A stretch of DNA of 38,000 bases, taken from assembly GCA_030055235.1 (NCBI GenBank), contig JASGUW010000240.1:1-38000 (forward strand), written 5' to 3'. The notes beneath the pieces were generated by a model, which saw only the letters and a program-made list of their open reading frames with translations, was not told the origin of the DNA and searched no databases. This DNA is from Bacillota bacterium. GTDB taxonomy: Bacteria; Bacillota; Clostridia; Saccharofermentanales; Fastidiosipilaceae. Made by a program: the position numbers and the translations under genes. Positions 36,020 to 38,000 of the stretch are shown here, piece after piece; position 1 is the stretch's first letter; each line of letters starts with the position of its first letter.

Positions 36020-37369
36020 TCAGACCCCCTCCCAGAGCAGGATGTCGATGTTCGTCAGGGCGCGGGTGAGATCCTGCAGGAAGCGGGCGGCCGGGGCGCC
36101 GTCCACCGCGCGGTGGTCGAAGGTCAGCGAAAGGCCCATGCGCGGATAGGTCTGGGGGCTGCCGTCCGCGTCGCGGATGCCGGTCGTCAGGGTGCCGACG
36201 CCGAGGATGCCGGTCTGCGGGGGATTGATGACGGGCGTGAACTGCTCGACGCCGAGGGTGCCGAGGTTGGTCACGGTGAAGGAGCCGCCGGTCAGCAGGT
36301 CGGGGCTGATTTCGCCGGTCTGGCAGGCGGCGGCGAGCTCACGTACGCGGCTGGAGATCGCACCGAGGCTGAGGCGATCGGCGTCACGCAGCGTCGGCAC
36401 CATCAGGCCGCGCTCGGTGTCGACGGCGACGCCGAGCTGGACGTGGCGGAAGAAGGTGATCTGGCCGGGTCGGCCGGGCTGGCCAGACTCGTAGTTGGCG
36501 TTGAGACGCGGATGGCGCGGCAGCACGCGGGAAACGGCGTAGAGGAGAAGATCGTTGATCGTGGGGACCTGCTCCGTGAGGGTGAAGCCCTCCTCCCTGC
36601 CGAGGCCGTCGGCGGCCGCGGCGCGCAGACGGCGGCGCAGGGCCAGCATCGCCGTGGCGTCGAAGCTGGCATGCAGCGTCAGCTGGGCCATCTCGCTGAG
36701 CGAGCGGTGCATCTGGGTGGCGATGACCTGGCGGATGCGGGTGTCGGGCTCGGTCCAGGTCGCGGGCTCGGCAGCGGGCTCGGTTGCCGGCGGGGCGGGT
36801 GCGGCGTCTGGGGCCGGGGTCGCGACGGGCACCGGGGTCGCCTGGGCGGCAGGGCGGCCGACAAAGCGGCCGGCCGCATGGGCGGCCTGGACGTCGCGCT
36901 CAATGACGCGGCCGCCGGGGCCGCTGCCCGCGAGGCCGGCCAGGTCAACTCCGCCGCGCTCGGCTGCAGCCCGCGCGCGCGGGCTCACCGGTGCGTCGGT
37001 ATCCGTTGTCGCGACAACAGGCACTGCGGCGGTCTGGGTGGCAGTGGTGGTGGCAATTCCGGGAGGTGTTGCCGCCGCCTCAGTCGGCGTGGCTTCAGAG
37101 CCGGCAGGACGGAAGGCCGCAATATCTTCGCCTTCTTCACCAATCACAGCGACGGTCGTCAGAACCGGAACATCCTCGCCTTCTTCAAAAAAGATGGCGA
37201 GCAGCGTCCCGGCCAGCTGGGCGCGCTCATCGAAAGTAGCCTTATCTGTCTCATAGGTAAAGAGCGTATCGCCCTCCGCGATCCGATCGCCAACGCTGAC
37301 ATGCCAGCGTCCGATGATGCAGCTCTCCACCGACTGTCCCTGACGGGGCATGATGACTGCAGTTGCCAT
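36020..37369 (-). CDS. Dihydrolipoyl acyltransferase (E2)
   Basis: The 449-residue core protein of the complex transfers the acyl group to CoA. Residues 1-80 are one lipoyl domain with the target lysine K43 in YETDKATFDE. A long Ala/Pro/Thr-rich hinge follows, with a peripheral-subunit-binding domain at about 126-162 (VSPRARAAAERGGVDL ... GPGGRVIERDV) and a second hinge. The catalytic domain (about 210-449) ends with TFDHRAVDGAPAARFL; H419 and D423 are the active-site residues. It is the first gene of the operon. AAAAGGGA lies close before the ATG at 37369, and GGAGG lies slightly farther. No lipoate ligase is present nearby, so lipoylation must come from elsewhere. Confidence 0.95.
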   Translation of the reverse strand: MATAVIMPRQGQSVESCIIGRWHVSVGDRIAEGDTLFTYETDKATFDERAQLAGTLLAIFFEEGEDVPVLTTVAVIGEEGEDIAAFRPAGSEATPTEAAATPPGIATTTATQTAAVPVVATTDTDAPVSPRARAAAERGGVDLAGLAGSGPGGRVIERDVQAAHAAGRFVGRPAAQATPVPVATPAPDAAPAPPATEPAAEPATWTEPDTRIRQVIATQMHRSLSEMAQLTLHASFDATAMLALRRRLRAAAADGLGREEGFTLTEQVPTINDLLLYAVSRVLPRHPRLNANYESGQPGRPGQITFFRHVQLGVAVDTERGLMVPTLRDADRLSLGAISSRVRELAAACQTGEISPDLLTGGSFTVTNLGTLGVEQFTPVINPPQTGILGVGTLTTGIRDADGSPQTYPRMGLSLTFDHRAVDGAPAARFLQDLTRALTNIDILLWEGV

Positions 37370-37455
37370 AAATCCCTTTTCGACCTCCGCTTCTAATGCT
37401 GCGGCGCTCTCCCGCGCCGACCCTAGTCAATTAAGTTTTACATATATATTAAGGT

Positions 37456-37475
37456 TAAGGTTTTCGAAAACCTTA
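37456..37475. promoter_or_regulatory. Perfect 20-bp palindrome upstream of the E2 gene
   Basis: TAAGGTTTTCGAAAACCTTA reads the same on both strands. It lies about 87 bases before the operon start and next to an AT-rich stretch (37438-37452) that could be the -10 region. It is a good candidate operator for a dimeric regulator. Confidence 0.5.
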
Positions 37476-37509
37476 CATTCGCTGCTGTGCAGCACAGTCG
37501 ATCCTGAGT

Positions 37510-38000
37510 TTTGAGCAAATTTTCCGTTCTGGACAGGTTTCAGCTGCAATCGACGAGCCGCAGTTGTCCCTTGTACAGCTACGCTGTACAAAGGCGTAAA
37601 TTTTGCTCACTTTCTCTCCGTTTCTGTGCAAATTTTACGTTCTGGACGGATTTCAGCTGCAATCGACGGGCTTCAGCTGTCCAGAGCGTAAATTTTGCTC
37701 ACTTTCTCTCCGTTTCTGTGCAAATTTTACGTTCTGGACGGATTTCGACTGCCACCGACGGGCTTCGGCTGTCCAGAGCGTAAATTTTGCTCACTTTCTC
37801 TCCGTTTCTGTGCAATTTTTACGTTCTGGACAGATTTCAACTGCAATCGACGAGCTCCGCTTGTCCAGAGCGTAAATTTTGCTCACTTTCTCTCCGATTC
37901 TGTGCAATTTTTACGTTCTGGACGGATTTCGACGGCCACCGAAGGGCTGCGCTTGTCCAGAGCGTAAATTTTGCTCACTTTCTCTCCGTTTCTGTGCAAT
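37510..38000. repeat. Tandem 92-bp repeat array with a hairpin in each unit
   Basis: The word GCGTAAATTTTGCTCAC recurs at 37594, 37686, 37778, 37870 and 37962, exactly 92 bases apart, and the array runs off the right edge. Each unit has about 62 conserved bases forming an imperfect stem: for example 37679-37698 pairs with 37720-37739 (20-base arms, two mismatches) around a pyrimidine-rich loop. About 30 less conserved bases separate the hairpins. The first unit (from about 37510) is diverged. Open frames through the array exist only because three units make a multiple of three; it is not protein-coding in any convincing sense. Confidence 0.9.
37571..37591. other. Small perfect hairpin inserted in the first 92-bp unit
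   Basis: TTGTACAGC-TAC-GCTGTACAA replaces the short CAGA-type junction found at this place in the other units. It lengthens this left arm and looks like a small insertion. Confidence 0.6.

Noticed and set aside
37511-37967. Overlapping 90-codon open frames in the 92-bp repeats
   Set aside because: Three 92-bp units make a multiple of three, so the same open stretch repeats in each frame. The inverted-repeat structure explains the conservation better.
37510-38000. CRISPR array
   Set aside because: The repeat is too long and the segments between hairpins are related to one another instead of unique. No cas genes are present.

Overview
The window looks like a chromosomal segment of a host-associated Bacillota (probably Clostridia). 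The pointers are a T-box riboswitch with a tryptophan specifier, strong GGAGG-type ribosome binding sites, and very large surface proteins built from InlB B-type, Cna-B and DUF11/DUF7507-type repeats. One of these ends in a VPRTG sortase signal, a hydrophobic helix and a positive tail. No rRNA, tRNA, CRISPR array or intact transposase was recognised. The species cannot be told from the sequence.

Layout. (1) 1-6267, minus strand: the 5' part of a giant repeat adhesin that runs off the left edge, preceded by a small membrane-anchored or secreted protein with the same kind of B-repeat. (2) 6570-10718, minus: three tandem paralogues of one unrecognised family. Two carry an N-terminal helix-turn-helix and the third lacks it; they are probably regulators of the neighbouring surface genes. 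(3) 10893-13261, plus: promoter, Trp T-box, trpB and trpA. TrpA has lost its catalytic Glu and other active-site signatures. A decayed GNAT acetyltransferase follows. (4) 13565-14791, minus: an ATPase of the AAA/DUF4143 type that appears to use a CTG start. (5) 14815-15519: decayed sequence. (6) 15520-26093, minus: a second giant cell-wall protein (about 3,520 codons) split in two frames by a one-base shift in a short A run at 23407-23409. (7) 26094-26963: non-coding, ending in a strong terminator hairpin. (8) 26964-37369, minus: a tight eight-gene catabolic operon. Its order is E2, E3 and fused E1 of a 2-oxoacid dehydrogenase complex, a PHP-domain hydrolase, two class II aldolase-family proteins (one a tandem fusion), an intracellular Asp-box sialidase-like protein and a DsrE-like protein. 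(9) 37510-38000: a tandem array of 92-bp units, each containing a long imperfect hairpin, upstream of the operon and running off the right edge.

How the parts may fit: the aldolases, PHP protein and Asp-box protein could cut a sugar-acid or sialic-acid-like compound to a 2-oxoacid, which the dedicated dehydrogenase complex would oxidise to an acyl-CoA. The combination and tight packing are seen in the sequence; the substrate is not. The operon, the regulator trio, the degenerate TrpA and the hairpin array are the parts most worth following up.
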